A stretch of 64,000 nt of DNA from Tsukamurella sp. 1534 (GCF_000312385.1 NZ_HE997628.1:128617-192616), one strand, 5' to 3'; counted from the first letter of the stretch, positions 26,726-35,307 are shown. Numbers and translations: made by a program. The notes: generated from the sequence alone by a model not told the origin.

Positions 26726-27714
26726 TCCGCATCGCCGTCCTGGGCTGTGGCCGCATCGGTCGCGTCCACGCCGAATCGGTGGCCGCGAGCCGCCGGGCCG
26801 AGCTCGCCCGGGTCTTCGATCCGATCGAGGCCGTCGCGCGGGAGGTGGGGGAGCGGCACGGCGTCGCCTGGACCACCGACGTCGATCACGCGCTCGCCGA
26901 CGGGGTGGACGCCGTGATCGTCGCCTCGCCGACGCGGACCCACGTCGACCTGCTCACGCGCGCGGTCCGCTCGGGGCGGACGGTGCTGTGCGAGAAGCCG
27001 ATCGATCTGGACATCGCCCGTGTGGACGCGTGTCGCGCCGACCTGGGGCCGCTCACCGACAGCGTGATGCTCGGCTTCAACCGCCGGTTCGACCCCTCCT
27101 TCGCCGAGATCCGGCGACGGGTGGCCGCCGGCGAGATCGGCGCGCTCGAGCAACTCACCGTGATCAGCCGGGATCCGGCGCCGCCGCCCTCCGAGTACGT
27201 CGCCGTCTCCGGAGGGCTCTTCCGCGACATGATGATCCACGACCTGGACATGGCTCGCTTCTTCCTCGGGCGGGTGGTCTCGGTGTCGGCGATGGGATCC
27301 AACCTCGTCTCGGAGGAGATCCGCGCGGCCGGTGACATCGACGGCGCCGTCGTCACCCTCCGCGGTGAGGGCGGACAGCTCGCCGCGATCACCAATTCCC
27401 GGCGCTGCGCCTACGGCTACGACCAGAGACTGGAGGCGTTCGGCGAGCGGGGCGCGCTCGCCGCCGCCAACCAGCACGCCACATCCGTCGCCTTCTCCGG
27501 CGAATCGGCCACCGGCGCAGCGGGCCCGGCGCTCGAGTTCTTCCTCGACCGGTACACGCCGGCGTACCGGGCCGAGCTCGACGCGTTCATCACGATGACC
27601 GAGCGGGGCGGCGCGCCGTCGCCCGGGTTCGACGACGGGCGCGCCGCGCTGGTTCTCGCGGACGCCGCCGAGGAGTCCCTCCAGACCGGAGTCGCGGTGG
27701 AGGTGGATGCATGA
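26722..27714 (+). CDS. Inositol 2-dehydrogenase-like Gfo/Idh enzyme F
   Basis: A 330-residue protein with the clear IolG layout: GCGRIG at 8-13, EKP at 91-93 (Lys92), LGFNRRFDPSFAEIRRRV, and the substrate motif EYVAVSGGLFRDMMIHDLDMARF containing the catalytic His and Asp. It should be an NAD-dependent inositol or cyclitol dehydrogenase. A second IolG (41696) sits in the main iol operon, so this copy may serve a different isomer. The start is TTG (TTGA overlap with the preceding stop) backed by GGAGGAGG 4 nt upstream. Its stop overlaps the next ATG as ATGA. Confidence 0.85.
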   Translation: MIRIAVLGCGRIGRVHAESVAASRRAELARVFDPIEAVAREVGERHGVAWTTDVDHALADGVDAVIVASPTRTHVDLLTRAVRSGRTVLCEKPIDLDIARVDACRADLGPLTDSVMLGFNRRFDPSFAEIRRRVAAGEIGALEQLTVISRDPAPPPSEYVAVSGGLFRDMMIHDLDMARFFLGRVVSVSAMGSNLVSEEIRAAGDIDGAVVTLRGEGGQLAAITNSRRCAYGYDQRLEAFGERGALAAANQHATSVAFSGESATGAAGPALEFFLDRYTPAYRAELDAFITMTERGGAPSPGFDDGRAALVLADAAEESLQTGVAVEVDA

Positions 27715-28727
27715 CGGTGCGCTGGGGCATGCTCGCGACCTCGGGGATCGGGAGGGTCGCCGCGCGCGCGATCGCGGCCGCCGACGGTGCCGAGCTCGTC
27801 GCCGTCGCCGGGCGGGATCCCGCCCGGACCGCCGCCTACGCGCGGGAAGTGGGCGCGCCGTCCGCCTACGGCACCTGCGAGGATCTGCTCGCCGCGGACG
27901 ACGTGGACGCCGTGTACGTGCCGCTCCCGATCGCGCTGCACACCGGGTGGAGCGTCCGCGCGCTGGAGGCGGGCAAGCACGTCCTCTGCGAGAAGCCGCT
28001 CGCCCTGGATCCGGCCGACGTGGTGGCCGCCTTCGACGCGGCGGACCGGGCCGGGCGGCTCCTCGTCGAGGGCTTCATGTGGCGCCTGCACCCGCAGACC
28101 CGGCTGGTGCGCCGCCTCCTGAACGACGGTGCGGTCGGCGATCTCGCGACCGTGCGGGCGACGCTCACCGTGAGCGCGCCCGAGGGCGACATCCGCCGCA
28201 CCACCGACCTCGGCGGCGGCGCCCTCGCCGACCTCGGCAGCTACTGCGTGAGCGCGATCCGGCTGTTCGGCGGCGAACCGTCGAGCGTGCGGGCGGTGCG
28301 CGTCCTCGACCCCGCCGGCACCGGGGAGGGGCACGACCTGCGGGCCTCGGCGGTCCTCACGTTGCCCGGTGACGGCATGGGCGTCCTCGATGTGGGCCTC
28401 GACCTCGAGCGTCGGGATCAGTTGGAGATCGTCGGCACCGCCGGCCGGATCGTGGTGGACGACCCGTGGCTGTGCCGGACCGGCACCGTCCGGCTGATCC
28501 GGGGTGAGGTCGCCGAGACGCTGCCCGTGGATCCGAGCGGGTCCCACCGGCTCGCCGCGGCGGGACCGGACAACGAGGACGCGTACAGGATCGAATTCGA
28601 GGCCGCGAGTGCCGCGTTCGCCGGCGTCGTGCCGCCCGCGTTCGGCAGAGCCGACGCCGTCGCGCAGGCCCGAGCCCTCGCCGCCACCCGGCGGGCAGCC
28701 GCGTGCGGCGCCCCGGTCGCGCTCTGA
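27711..28727 (+). CDS. Gfo/Idh/MocA-family dehydrogenase G
   Basis: A 338-residue oxidoreductase of the dihydrodiol/xylose-dehydrogenase-like branch: it begins VRWGMLATSGIGRVAA, has EKP at 94-96 (Lys95) and GFMWRLHPQTRLVRRLL, then ALADLGSYCVSAIRLFGG. This branch differs from IolG and includes enzymes acting on aldoses and diols. Last gene of the six-gene operon, coupled by ATGA to the gene before it. It converges on the DHA2-type exporter gene 25 bp downstream. Confidence 0.84.
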   Translation: MTVRWGMLATSGIGRVAARAIAAADGAELVAVAGRDPARTAAYAREVGAPSAYGTCEDLLAADDVDAVYVPLPIALHTGWSVRALEAGKHVLCEKPLALDPADVVAAFDAADRAGRLLVEGFMWRLHPQTRLVRRLLNDGAVGDLATVRATLTVSAPEGDIRRTTDLGGGALADLGSYCVSAIRLFGGEPSSVRAVRVLDPAGTGEGHDLRASAVLTLPGDGMGVLDVGLDLERRDQLEIVGTAGRIVVDDPWLCRTGTVRLIRGEVAETLPVDPSGSHRLAAAGPDNEDAYRIEFEAASAAFAGVVPPAFGRADAVAQARALAATRRAAACGAPVAL

Positions 28728-28752
28728 GCGCGGGCCGCGTGACGGTGCGCGG

Positions 28753-30150
28753 TCACCGCCGGGCGGCGTGGGCGCCCGCGTCGGCGGGGAGCCGCAGCGC
28801 GCCGAGGAACGGCAGGACCAGGAGGGTCGCGAACGGGAGGAACGCGAGCCGGTACCCGAGCTCCACGTCCCCGGGCCCGGCGATCGTGGCGCCCAGCCAC
28901 GCCGCTACCGCGGCGGCCGCGATCCCGAGGGCCGTGCCCATTTGCTGCAGTGTCGCCGACAGGCCGTTCGCGGAGCCGAGGAGTCCCTCGGGGACGTCGG
29001 CGAACATCACCGTGTTGTAGGCGCTGAACCCGAGGGACCGCACTGCTCCGCTGACCACCAGGAGGGCGGCGATGACGGGCGCGGGCGTGGCCGCGTCGAC
29101 GCCGGCGAACGCCGCCAGGAGTACGGCGCCCGCGGCGATGGACCACAGCAGCGTGCGTCGGAAGCCGAGCCGCCGGATGATCGGCGTGGTCAGGGGTTTC
29201 ACACCGAGGTTCCCGGCGAAGACGGCCGTCACCATCGCGCCCGCCGCGGCGGCACTCCACCCGAATCCGGCTTGGAACAGGAGCACCAGGAGGAACGGTG
29301 CCCCGGTGATCACGAGGCGGTAGACCGAGCCGCTCACGTTGCCCGCGCGGAACGTCCGGATGCGGAGCACGGCGGGGTCGAACAACGGGTGCGCGCGGCG
29401 CGACATGCCTCGTGCCGCGGCCGCACCCAGCAGGAGCGCCGCACCGACGAGCGCGCCGACCACCCACGGCCGGCCACCGCGCACCGCCTCGACGCCGCCC
29501 GTCAGGCACACCACCGCTCCCGCGGTGAACAGGTATCCCCAGCGGTCCAACGGGGTTCGCGCCGACTGCCCGCCGCGCGGGACCAGCAGCGCCCCGCCGA
29601 CGGCCAGGGCGATGCCGAGTGGGACGTTGAGCACGAAGATCCACCGCCAGCCGAGTGCGTCCGTGATGACGCCGCCGAGGAACGGGGCGATCACCGGCGC
29701 CAGCAGCGACGGCCAGGTGAGGTACGCCATGGCCGCCAGCAGGTCTGCGGCGCGCACGGTGCGGAGGACGGCGATCCGGCCGACAGGGATCATGAGCGCC
29801 CCGGCGACCCCCTGCGCGGCGCGGAAGACGCACAACCACAGCAGGTCCGGGGCGAGTGCGCACGCCAGTGAGGCCGCGGTGAATCCGGTCACCGAGCACA
29901 GGAAGGTGCGCCGGGTGCCGAACCTGTCCGCCGCCCATCCCGCGCCCGGGATCGCGACCGCGACCGCGAGCAGATACGCGATGATCGCCGGGCTCACCCC
30001 GGCCGGTGCAAGCCCGAAGTCGCGGGCGACGGCGGGCGCGGCCGTCTGGAGCACCGTGCCGTCCAGGTTCTCCAGGAACAGCGAGCCGGCCACCAGCAGG
30101 GCGAGGGGCCGGTGGAAGGAGACGGGACCGGGGCGGAGGGCGCGGAGCAC
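28753..30150 (-). CDS. DHA2-family MFS exporter
   Basis: A 465-residue drug/proton-antiporter-like MFS protein with about 14 hydrophobic segments. It shows LDGTVLQTAAPAVARDFG in helix 1 (motif D1 position LDxTIVNVALP of DHA2) and GWAADRFGTRRTF (motif A). Such proteins export small molecules. The GTG start lacks a close ribosome-binding site, so the start is uncertain. A GntR-type operator candidate lies at 30172-30184, 22 bp upstream. It follows the PhyH-SDR pair by about 50 bp and may be cotranscribed or use its own promoter. Confidence 0.78.
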   Translation of the reverse strand: MLRALRPGPVSFHRPLALLVAGSLFLENLDGTVLQTAAPAVARDFGLAPAGVSPAIIAYLLAVAVAIPGAGWAADRFGTRRTFLCSVTGFTAASLACALAPDLLWLCVFRAAQGVAGALMIPVGRIAVLRTVRAADLLAAMAYLTWPSLLAPVIAPFLGGVITDALGWRWIFVLNVPLGIALAVGGALLVPRGGQSARTPLDRWGYLFTAGAVVCLTGGVEAVRGGRPWVVGALVGAALLLGAAAARGMSRRAHPLFDPAVLRIRTFRAGNVSGSVYRLVITGAPFLLVLLFQAGFGWSAAAAGAMVTAVFAGNLGVKPLTTPIIRRLGFRRTLLWSIAAGAVLLAAFAGVDAATPAPVIAALLVVSGAVRSLGFSAYNTVMFADVPEGLLGSANGLSATLQQMGTALGIAAAAVAAWLGATIAGPGDVELGYRLAFLPFATLLVLPFLGALRLPADAGAHAARR

Positions 30151-30171
30151 GGATCCGATGATTGCACACCC

Positions 30172-30184
30172 TTTGTCAGGTCAA
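30172..30184. promoter_or_regulatory. Candidate IolR-like (GntR) operator, site 5
   Basis: TTTGTCAGGTCAA (minus strand TTGACCTGACAAA) is nearly the same as the iolC-proximal site at 34260-34272. Its core TGACCTGACA matches in all ten positions the C. glutamicum IolR motif KGWCHTRACA as I remember it. It lies 22 bp before the exporter start. Confidence 0.55.
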
Positions 30185-30202
30185 TACGTCTTTATCGGGC
30201 GG

Positions 30203-30991
30203 CTAGTCGTAAGCACCGGGCACCTGCTGATCCCAATCGATCACGGAGCCGGTGACCACGCCGCTGCGGTCGGAGAGCAGGAACACCACCGCGGCGGCCG
30301 CGTCGTGCGCCGAGGCCAGGCGCCCCGCCGGGAGCTCGCGGCCGGCGCGCTCCGCCCAGTCGTCGGGAGCGTCGTGGAACCGCTTCTGGATCGCCCCCTC
30401 GCCCTCGGTCTCGGTCCACCCGATGTTGAGGCCGTTGATGCGGATCCGGTCGAACCGGTGCGCATGCGCGGCATTACGGGTCAACCCGATCAGGCCGGCC
30501 TTCGCCGCGACGTACGGCGCCAGGTACGGCTGCCCGCCGTGCGCCGACATCGAGATCACGTTGACGACGGTGCCGGGCGCGCGCCGCGCCCGCATGTCCC
30601 GCACCGCCGCGGCGGTGGTGAAGAACGGCGCGCGCAGGTTCACCGCGATGTGCTGGTCGAACAATTCCGGCGTGGTCTCGGTGAGGGTGCCGCGGGTCGT
30701 GAGTCCCGCGGCGTTGCACAACGAGTCGATCCTGCCGAACGCCGCCACCACCGCCTCGACCGACGCGGTCGCCTGCGCCGGATCCGCGACGTCGGCGCGC
30801 ACGAACAGCGCCTCGACGCCCTCGGCGGCGAGCTCGTCGCGGAGTGCCGTGCCCGCCTCGGCGTCCCTGCCGGAGAACGCGACCCGCGCTCCCTGGCGTG
30901 CGGCCTCGCGGACGACGGCCGCGCCGACGCCGCGGCTGCCGCCGGACACCAGGACCACCGAGCCGGCGAGGTCGCCGGTCGCGGCGCTCAC
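30203..30991 (-). CDS. Short-chain dehydrogenase/reductase (SDR)
   Basis: A 262-residue classical SDR. The cofactor loop SGGSRGVG is at 16-23, NAAG at 93-96, catalytic Ser147 and the YxxxK pair Tyr160/Lys164. The chosen GTG start overlaps the stop of the PhyH gene by GTGA, so the two are translated together. The C-terminus VTGSVIDWDQQVPGAYD departs from the usual GxxxxxDGG ending. Probably an NAD(P)-dependent oxidation or reduction of a hydroxyl compound produced or used by the PhyH dioxygenase. Confidence 0.87.
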   Translation of the reverse strand: MSAATGDLAGSVVLVSGGSRGVGAAVVREAARQGARVAFSGRDAEAGTALRDELAAEGVEALFVRADVADPAQATASVEAVVAAFGRIDSLCNAAGLTTRGTLTETTPELFDQHIAVNLRAPFFTTAAAVRDMRARRAPGTVVNVISMSAHGGQPYLAPYVAAKAGLIGLTRNAAHAHRFDRIRINGLNIGWTETEGEGAIQKRFHDAPDDWAERAGRELPAGRLASAHDAAAAVVFLLSDRSGVVTGSVIDWDQQVPGAYD

Positions 30992-32160
30992 GCGCGGTGC
31001 CGATCATCCAGCACGGCGAGGCGCCGCGCGAAGCCGTCGGCGTCGAGCCCCTCGGCCAGCGAACGGCGCACCGCCTCGGCCTGGGTCTCGCCGTGCATGC
31101 CGGTGAGCGGCTGGTCGAGGTCGAGGTTCGACGGGAAGGCGTACCCCTCCGCGGAGGCGGCGATCACGTTCTCCGCCTCCCGATGCGCGCCCGCGGCGAT
31201 GAGCTCGCGCAGCCGCGGGTACACGGCGCGCAGGACGGCGGAGCGGTCCACGGCGTCCATCGCCCGGCCGAACGCCGAACTGATCTGCAGCAGGTTCGCC
31301 ATCCGGCGGATGCCCGCGGAGCGGTTGGACCCGGCGGCGTGGAACAGGGCGGGATTGAAGAACACGGCGTCGCCCGCCCGCAGCGGCAACTGCACGTGGT
31401 GCGCCGCGAAGTACTCACGGAACTCCGGCAGGGCGAACGCGAGGTACCCGGGCTCGTAGCGCTGCGAGTACGGGAGGTACAGCGTGGGGCCGGATTCCAG
31501 CGGCATGTCGACCTGGGCCACCGCACCCTGCAGGGTGAGGGCGGGGGAGAGGAGGTGCGCGTGCCGCGGGAACCGCTTCGCGGCCTCGGGATCCATGAAG
31601 CCGAGGTGGTAGTCGCGGTGCGGCGCCTGCGCCTTCCCTCCGGGGTTCACCACGTTGATCGCTGACGTCACCTGGTACATCGGGCCCAGCCACGCGGACG
31701 AGATCAGCGCCAGCACGTCGTTGGCGTAGTACCGGGCGAAGGACGCGGGGTCGCGAAGTGCGTGCTTCTGCAGCGCGTTCCAGATCCGGTCGTTCGACCC
31801 CGGTGCGGCGAAGTGGTCGCCGCTCGCGCCGCCCCGCTCGCGCTGCTCCGCGATCATCGCGGTGAACAGGTCGGTGGCCTCGTGCAGGCCGTGCCCGTCG
31901 TCGAAGGCGCCCTCGAAGACGACGATCCCGGGCCCCGTCAGGAGTGCGCGTACCAGCTCGTCGGACAGTGCGTCGCGGCCGGCGGGCCCCGCCGCCGCGT
32001 CCCGGGCCGCGGCCCCGTAGAACAGGACGCCGCGCTCGCTCCGGGCGGCGTGCGGGTACTCCGCGACGTCGGTCTCCGGTTCGAGCCGGGCGATGAAGTC
32101 GTCGAGGCGGCAGTCGCTTTCGCTGAAGCGTGCCGCGGGCGGCGATGCGAGGGGTGACAT
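30988..32160 (-). CDS. Phytanoyl-CoA dioxygenase (PhyH) family protein
   Basis: A 390-residue Fe(II)/2-oxoglutarate-dependent oxygenase. The iron triad is visible: HRD at 181-183 and distal His274 in LFHAAGSN; Arg280 is placed to bind 2-oxoglutarate. The double-stranded beta-helix core spans about residues 160-290, with extra N- and C-terminal helices. Such enzymes hydroxylate or O-demethylate diverse small molecules. First gene of a minus-strand unit with SDR and MFS genes; divergent from LacI 3 (117 bp gap), its likely regulator. Its place in a cyclitol island makes oxidation of a substituted cyclitol one option, not more. Confidence 0.82.
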   Translation of the reverse strand: MSPLASPPAARFSESDCRLDDFIARLEPETDVAEYPHAARSERGVLFYGAAARDAAAGPAGRDALSDELVRALLTGPGIVVFEGAFDDGHGLHEATDLFTAMIAEQRERGGASGDHFAAPGSNDRIWNALQKHALRDPASFARYYANDVLALISSAWLGPMYQVTSAINVVNPGGKAQAPHRDYHLGFMDPEAAKRFPRHAHLLSPALTLQGAVAQVDMPLESGPTLYLPYSQRYEPGYLAFALPEFREYFAAHHVQLPLRAGDAVFFNPALFHAAGSNRSAGIRRMANLLQISSAFGRAMDAVDRSAVLRAVYPRLRELIAAGAHREAENVIAASAEGYAFPSNLDLDQPLTGMHGETQAEAVRRSLAEGLDADGFARRLAVLDDRHRA

Positions 32161-32276
32161 CGTGAGCTGCTTCCTGAATCGGCGTCGTTACTGCACTCAT
32201 GCTGCCAAGCTGGAGAGGTCCCCAGTACCCCGTGGATCCATCAAGAATCCCTCAGCGCGCGAGGAGGAGCGTGGCG

Positions 32277-33317
32277 ATGCCGCACCCGTACCCGATCCGC
32301 GAGATCGCGCGCCAGGCGGGAGTCAGCGAGGCCACCGTCGACCGCGTTCTGCACGGTAGGCCGGGCGTCCGGGAGGGCACCGTCGCCCAGGTCCGCCAGG
32401 CGATCGCGGACCTGGACCGGCAGCGTTCGCAACTGCGCCTGTCGGGTGCGCGGTTCATGCTCGACGTCGTGATGGAGACGCCGAAACGCTTCTCCGGGCT
32501 GATGCGCGACGCCCTGGAGGCCGAGCTGCCCACGCTGCGTCCGGCCGTGTTCCGCGCGCGATATCACGTGCGTGAGAGCTGGCAGCTCGACGAGTTGGTC
32601 GGCGAGCTGGACCGGATCGGGCGCACGGGGAGCAACGGTGTGATCCTCAAGGCGCCGGACGCGCCGCAGGTGGCGGCGGCCATCGAACGCCTCACCGCGC
32701 GCCGGGTGCCCGTGATCACCGCCGTCACGGACGTGCCGCAGAGCACCCGGATCGCATACGTGGGCATGGACAACCACGCGGCCGGCGCGACCGCCGCCTA
32801 CCTCGTCGGCCAGTGGGCGCGGGACGTCCCTGGGGTGCTCCTGGTGATCACCAGCGGCGAACGGTTCCGGGGCGAGGAGGAGCGGGAGATGGGCTTCCGC
32901 AGCGGGATCCGCCGCTACGATCCGGAGCGGCGCATCATCGAGATCACGGACACCGGCGGCATCGACGCCGCGTGCCGCCGGGCGGTGGCCCGCGTGCTGG
33001 ACCGCGAACCCGAGGTGGCCGCGGTGTACTCGCCGGGCGGCGGGAACCGGGGGATCGTCGCCGCGTTCGACGATGTGGGGCGCAGCTACGGGGCGTACAT
33101 CGGGCACGACCTGGCGGAGTCGAACCGGGAACTGCTGGTGGAGGGCAGGATCAGCGCGCTACTGCACCACGACCTGCGCGCGGACCTGCGCGGTGCGGCA
33201 CACGCGGTGATGGCGTATCACGGGGCGATCGACGGTCCGCGGCGCCCGCGCCCGACGGCGATACAGATCGTGACACCGCCCAATCTGGCCGGCGTCGCCG
33301 GCGGAGTCAGCGGCTGA
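32277..33317 (+). CDS. LacI-family transcriptional regulator 3
   Basis: A 346-residue regulator. Helix-turn-helix PIREIARQAGVSEATVDRVL at about residues 6-25, followed by a Peripla_BP_4-type sensor domain with GVILKAPDAPQVAAAI and AVYSPGGGNRGIVAAF. This subgroup, with the sensor related to ribose/inositol binding proteins, is common beside inositol genes in proteobacteria and actinobacteria. ATG 32277 is preferred over GTG 32271 because the GGAGGAG site ends 7 nt before the ATG. Divergent from the PhyH-SDR-MFS unit. Its last 11 bp overlap the 3' end of the converging GntR gene. Confidence 0.86.
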   Translation: MPHPYPIREIARQAGVSEATVDRVLHGRPGVREGTVAQVRQAIADLDRQRSQLRLSGARFMLDVVMETPKRFSGLMRDALEAELPTLRPAVFRARYHVRESWQLDELVGELDRIGRTGSNGVILKAPDAPQVAAAIERLTARRVPVITAVTDVPQSTRIAYVGMDNHAAGATAAYLVGQWARDVPGVLLVITSGERFRGEEEREMGFRSGIRRYDPERRIIEITDTGGIDAACRRAVARVLDREPEVAAVYSPGGGNRGIVAAFDDVGRSYGAYIGHDLAESNRELLVEGRISALLHHDLRADLRGAAHAVMAYHGAIDGPRRPRPTAIQIVTPPNLAGVAGGVSG

Positions 33318-34047
33318 ACACCGAGACGTCGAAGAAGTAGCGGGAGGCGCGGTACACGTGACGGCCGAGTTCGATCGCGGTGCCGGACTCGTTGACGGCC
33401 ACGCGTTGCATGGTGAGGACGGCGACGCCGGGCTGCTCGTCGAGCAGGTCGGACTCGTCGCCCTCGGAGATACGCGCGCCGATCCGCTGCTGCGCCTGCG
33501 CGATCGTGATCCCGCGGCCGCGCAGGCACTGGTAGAGGCCCTTGCTCTGCAACTCGTCCGGCGCGGGGGCGAGCTCCGCGGGGATGTGGTTGGTGAGGAT
33601 CGCGAGCGGCACGTCGTCGGCGCTGCGCAGCCGCCGGATGGAGACGACCTGCGCATCGTGCTCGATCCCCAGTTCGTCGGCGATCTCCTCGTCCGGGCGG
33701 CCGAGCCGGTAATCGAGGAGCTCGGTGGACGGGACCTGCCCCGCGGCGACGAGATCCTCGTAGAGACTGGTCAGTTCGACGGCCCGGTGCACCTCGTTGC
33801 GCACCACCTGGGTGCCGACGCCGCGCTTGCGCACCAGGAGGCCCTTGTCGACGAGCGCCTGGATGGCCTGGCGCGCGGTGGGGCGGGAGAGGTTGAGGCG
33901 CTTGGCCAGGTCGATCTCGTTCTCGATCCGGTCCCCGGGGACGAGGCGGCCGTCGAGGATCGACCGCTCCAGTGCCTGGGCCAGCTGGTAGTACAGCGGC
34001 ACCGGGCTGGTGCGGTCCAATTCGACCGGGACCGGGGCAGGGGACAT
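33307..34047 (-). CDS. iolR: GntR-family (HutC-type) regulator, probable inositol repressor
   Basis: A 246-residue GntR/HutC regulator. The winged helix is N-terminal (PLYYQLAQALERSILDGRLV ... NEIDLAKRLNLSRPTARQAI ... LLVRKRGVGTQVV, residues 17-80), followed by a UTRA ligand domain. It is divergent from iolC and the likely inositol repressor, as for IolR of C. glutamicum. ATG 34047 fits a TACACT -10 box (34060-34055, minus strand) 7 nt upstream, which predicts a leaderless mRNA. Three operator candidates lie between it and iolC. The symbol is given by analogy of position and family. Confidence 0.8.
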   Translation of the reverse strand: MSPAPVPVELDRTSPVPLYYQLAQALERSILDGRLVPGDRIENEIDLAKRLNLSRPTARQAIQALVDKGLLVRKRGVGTQVVRNEVHRAVELTSLYEDLVAAGQVPSTELLDYRLGRPDEEIADELGIEHDAQVVSIRRLRSADDVPLAILTNHIPAELAPAPDELQSKGLYQCLRGRGITIAQAQQRIGARISEGDESDLLDEQPGVAVLTMQRVAVNESGTAIELGRHVYRASRYFFDVSVFSR

Positions 34048-34096
34048 GCACTGCAGTGTAGGTCATCCGCACTGATATCGCCGCAGATGGCGCGGC

Positions 34097-34109
34097 TTTG
34101 TTCGTACAA
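34097..34109. promoter_or_regulatory. Candidate IolR-like (GntR) operator, site 6
   Basis: TTTGTTCGTACAA, a near-perfect dyad (TTGT-N4-ACAA) 50 bp upstream of the GntR start, on the -35 side of its predicted promoter. It fits autoregulation. Confidence 0.6.
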
Positions 34110-34126
34110 TCGCGCCTCCGCACTGC

Positions 34127-34147
34127 TTGTCAGCTTTGTCAGCACAA
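34127..34147. promoter_or_regulatory. Candidate IolR-like (GntR) operator, site 7, with direct repeat
   Basis: Two copies of TTGTCAGC (34127-34134 and 34136-34143) stand side by side, and the second is part of TTTGTCAGCACAA (34135-34147), another TTTGT-N4-ACAA dyad. It lies midway between the divergent GntR and iolC starts. Confidence 0.55.
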
Positions 34148-34231
34148 TCTCGTCTCGTTGGTGCGCCCATGCCGGGGCGGTGTACGGCACCGCATGCGGG
34201 CGATCGTCGGATAATAGCAGGTAGAAAGCTC

Positions 34232-34272
34232 TTGATGAAACTTCTCTGGGTCTGTTAGATTGACAGGACAAA
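34232..34272 (+). promoter_or_regulatory. Predicted iolC promoter with operator (site 8) over the start point
   Basis: TTGATG (34232-34237), an 18-nt spacer and TAGATT (34256-34261) form a plausible promoter. The operator candidate TTGACAGGACAAA (34260-34272; TTTGTCCTGTCAA on the other strand) overlaps the -10 box and the expected start point, the classic place for a repressor. The mRNA leader would be about 60 nt, with AAGGAAGG before the iolC ATG. Confidence 0.55.
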
Positions 34273-34329
34273 TGAGCGGAAGTGATCCACGTCTCGCTCA
34301 CTCGCCGAGCCCAAGGAAGGCACTCGATC

Positions 34330-35307
34330 ATGACCCACGCCGCTCGCGACGGTGCGCCGTTCGACCTGATCACCATCGGTCGGGTGGGCGTCGACATCTA
34401 CCCCCTGCAGGACGGCGTCGGCCTCGACCGCGTCGAGACCTTCGGGAAGTACCTGGGCGGCAGCGCCACCAACGTCGCGGTCGCCGCCGCACGGCACGGA
34501 CTGCGCTCCGCCGTCATCACCGCCGCGGGCGCGGATCCCTTCGGCCGCTTCGTTCATCAGGAGCTCACCCGTCTCGGCGTGGACGACCGGTTCGTGGGCG
34601 AGGTGCCCGGCCTCAACACCCCGGTGACGTTCTGCGAGATCTTCCCGCCCGACGATTTCCCGCTGTACTTCTACCGCGACCCGATCGCGCCCGACCTCAT
34701 GATCGACGACGCCGCGCTCGACCTCGACGCCATCCGGGCCGCGCGCATCTACTGGTCCACCGTCACCGGCCTCTCGCGTGAGCCGAGCCGGTCCGCGCAC
34801 CACACCGCCTGGGCCGCACGCGGACGCGCCCCGCTCACCGTCCTCGACCTGGACTACCGCCCCATGTTCTGGGAGTCCGCCGAGGTGGCGAGCCAGGAGG
34901 TCGGGAAGGCCCTCGAACACGTCACCGTCGCGATCGGCAACAAGGAGGAGTGCGAGGTCGCCGTCGGCGAGACGGTTCCCGACCGGGCCGCCGACGCGCT
35001 GCTCGAGCGCGGCGTGGAACTGGCGATCGTCAAACAGGGCCCGAAGGGCGTCCTCGCGAAGACCCGGGACGAGCGGGTCGAGGTGGCGCCCTACTTCGTG
35101 GACGTGATCAACGGGCTCGGCGCCGGTGACGGATTCGGCGGCGCGGTGTGCAACGGCCTGCTGCAGGGCTGGCCGCTCGAACGGACCCTGCGCTTCGGCA
35201 ACGTCGCAGGCGCCATCGTCGCCTCCCGCCGCGAATGCTCCACCGCCATGCCCACCACCGACGAGGTGAAGACCGTCATCGAGGAACTGGACAACGCCGA
35301 TGCCTGA
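34330..35307 (+). CDS. iolC: 5-dehydro-2-deoxygluconokinase
   Basis: Phosphorylates 5-dehydro-2-deoxygluconate (DKG) with ATP in the myo-inositol pathway. A 325-residue PfkB-family kinase: GGSATNVAVAAARHG near residue 43, and the anion hole plus catalytic base GAGD at 264-267 (Asp267). ATG 34330 has AAGGAAGG 9 nt upstream; an upstream in-frame start at 34282 is not supported. First gene of an eight-gene iol operon in tight spacing. Its 3' end overlaps the next gene by 8 bp. Confidence 0.95.
   Translation: MTHAARDGAPFDLITIGRVGVDIYPLQDGVGLDRVETFGKYLGGSATNVAVAAARHGLRSAVITAAGADPFGRFVHQELTRLGVDDRFVGEVPGLNTPVTFCEIFPPDDFPLYFYRDPIAPDLMIDDAALDLDAIRAARIYWSTVTGLSREPSRSAHHTAWAARGRAPLTVLDLDYRPMFWESAEVASQEVGKALEHVTVAIGNKEECEVAVGETVPDRAADALLERGVELAIVKQGPKGVLAKTRDERVEVAPYFVDVINGLGAGDGFGGAVCNGLLQGWPLERTLRFGNVAGAIVASRRECSTAMPTTDEVKTVIEELDNADA

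Noticed and set aside
34282..34329. Earlier iolC start adding 16 residues
   Set aside because: No ribosome-binding site, and similarity to the kinase family begins after ATG 34330, which follows AAGGAAGG.
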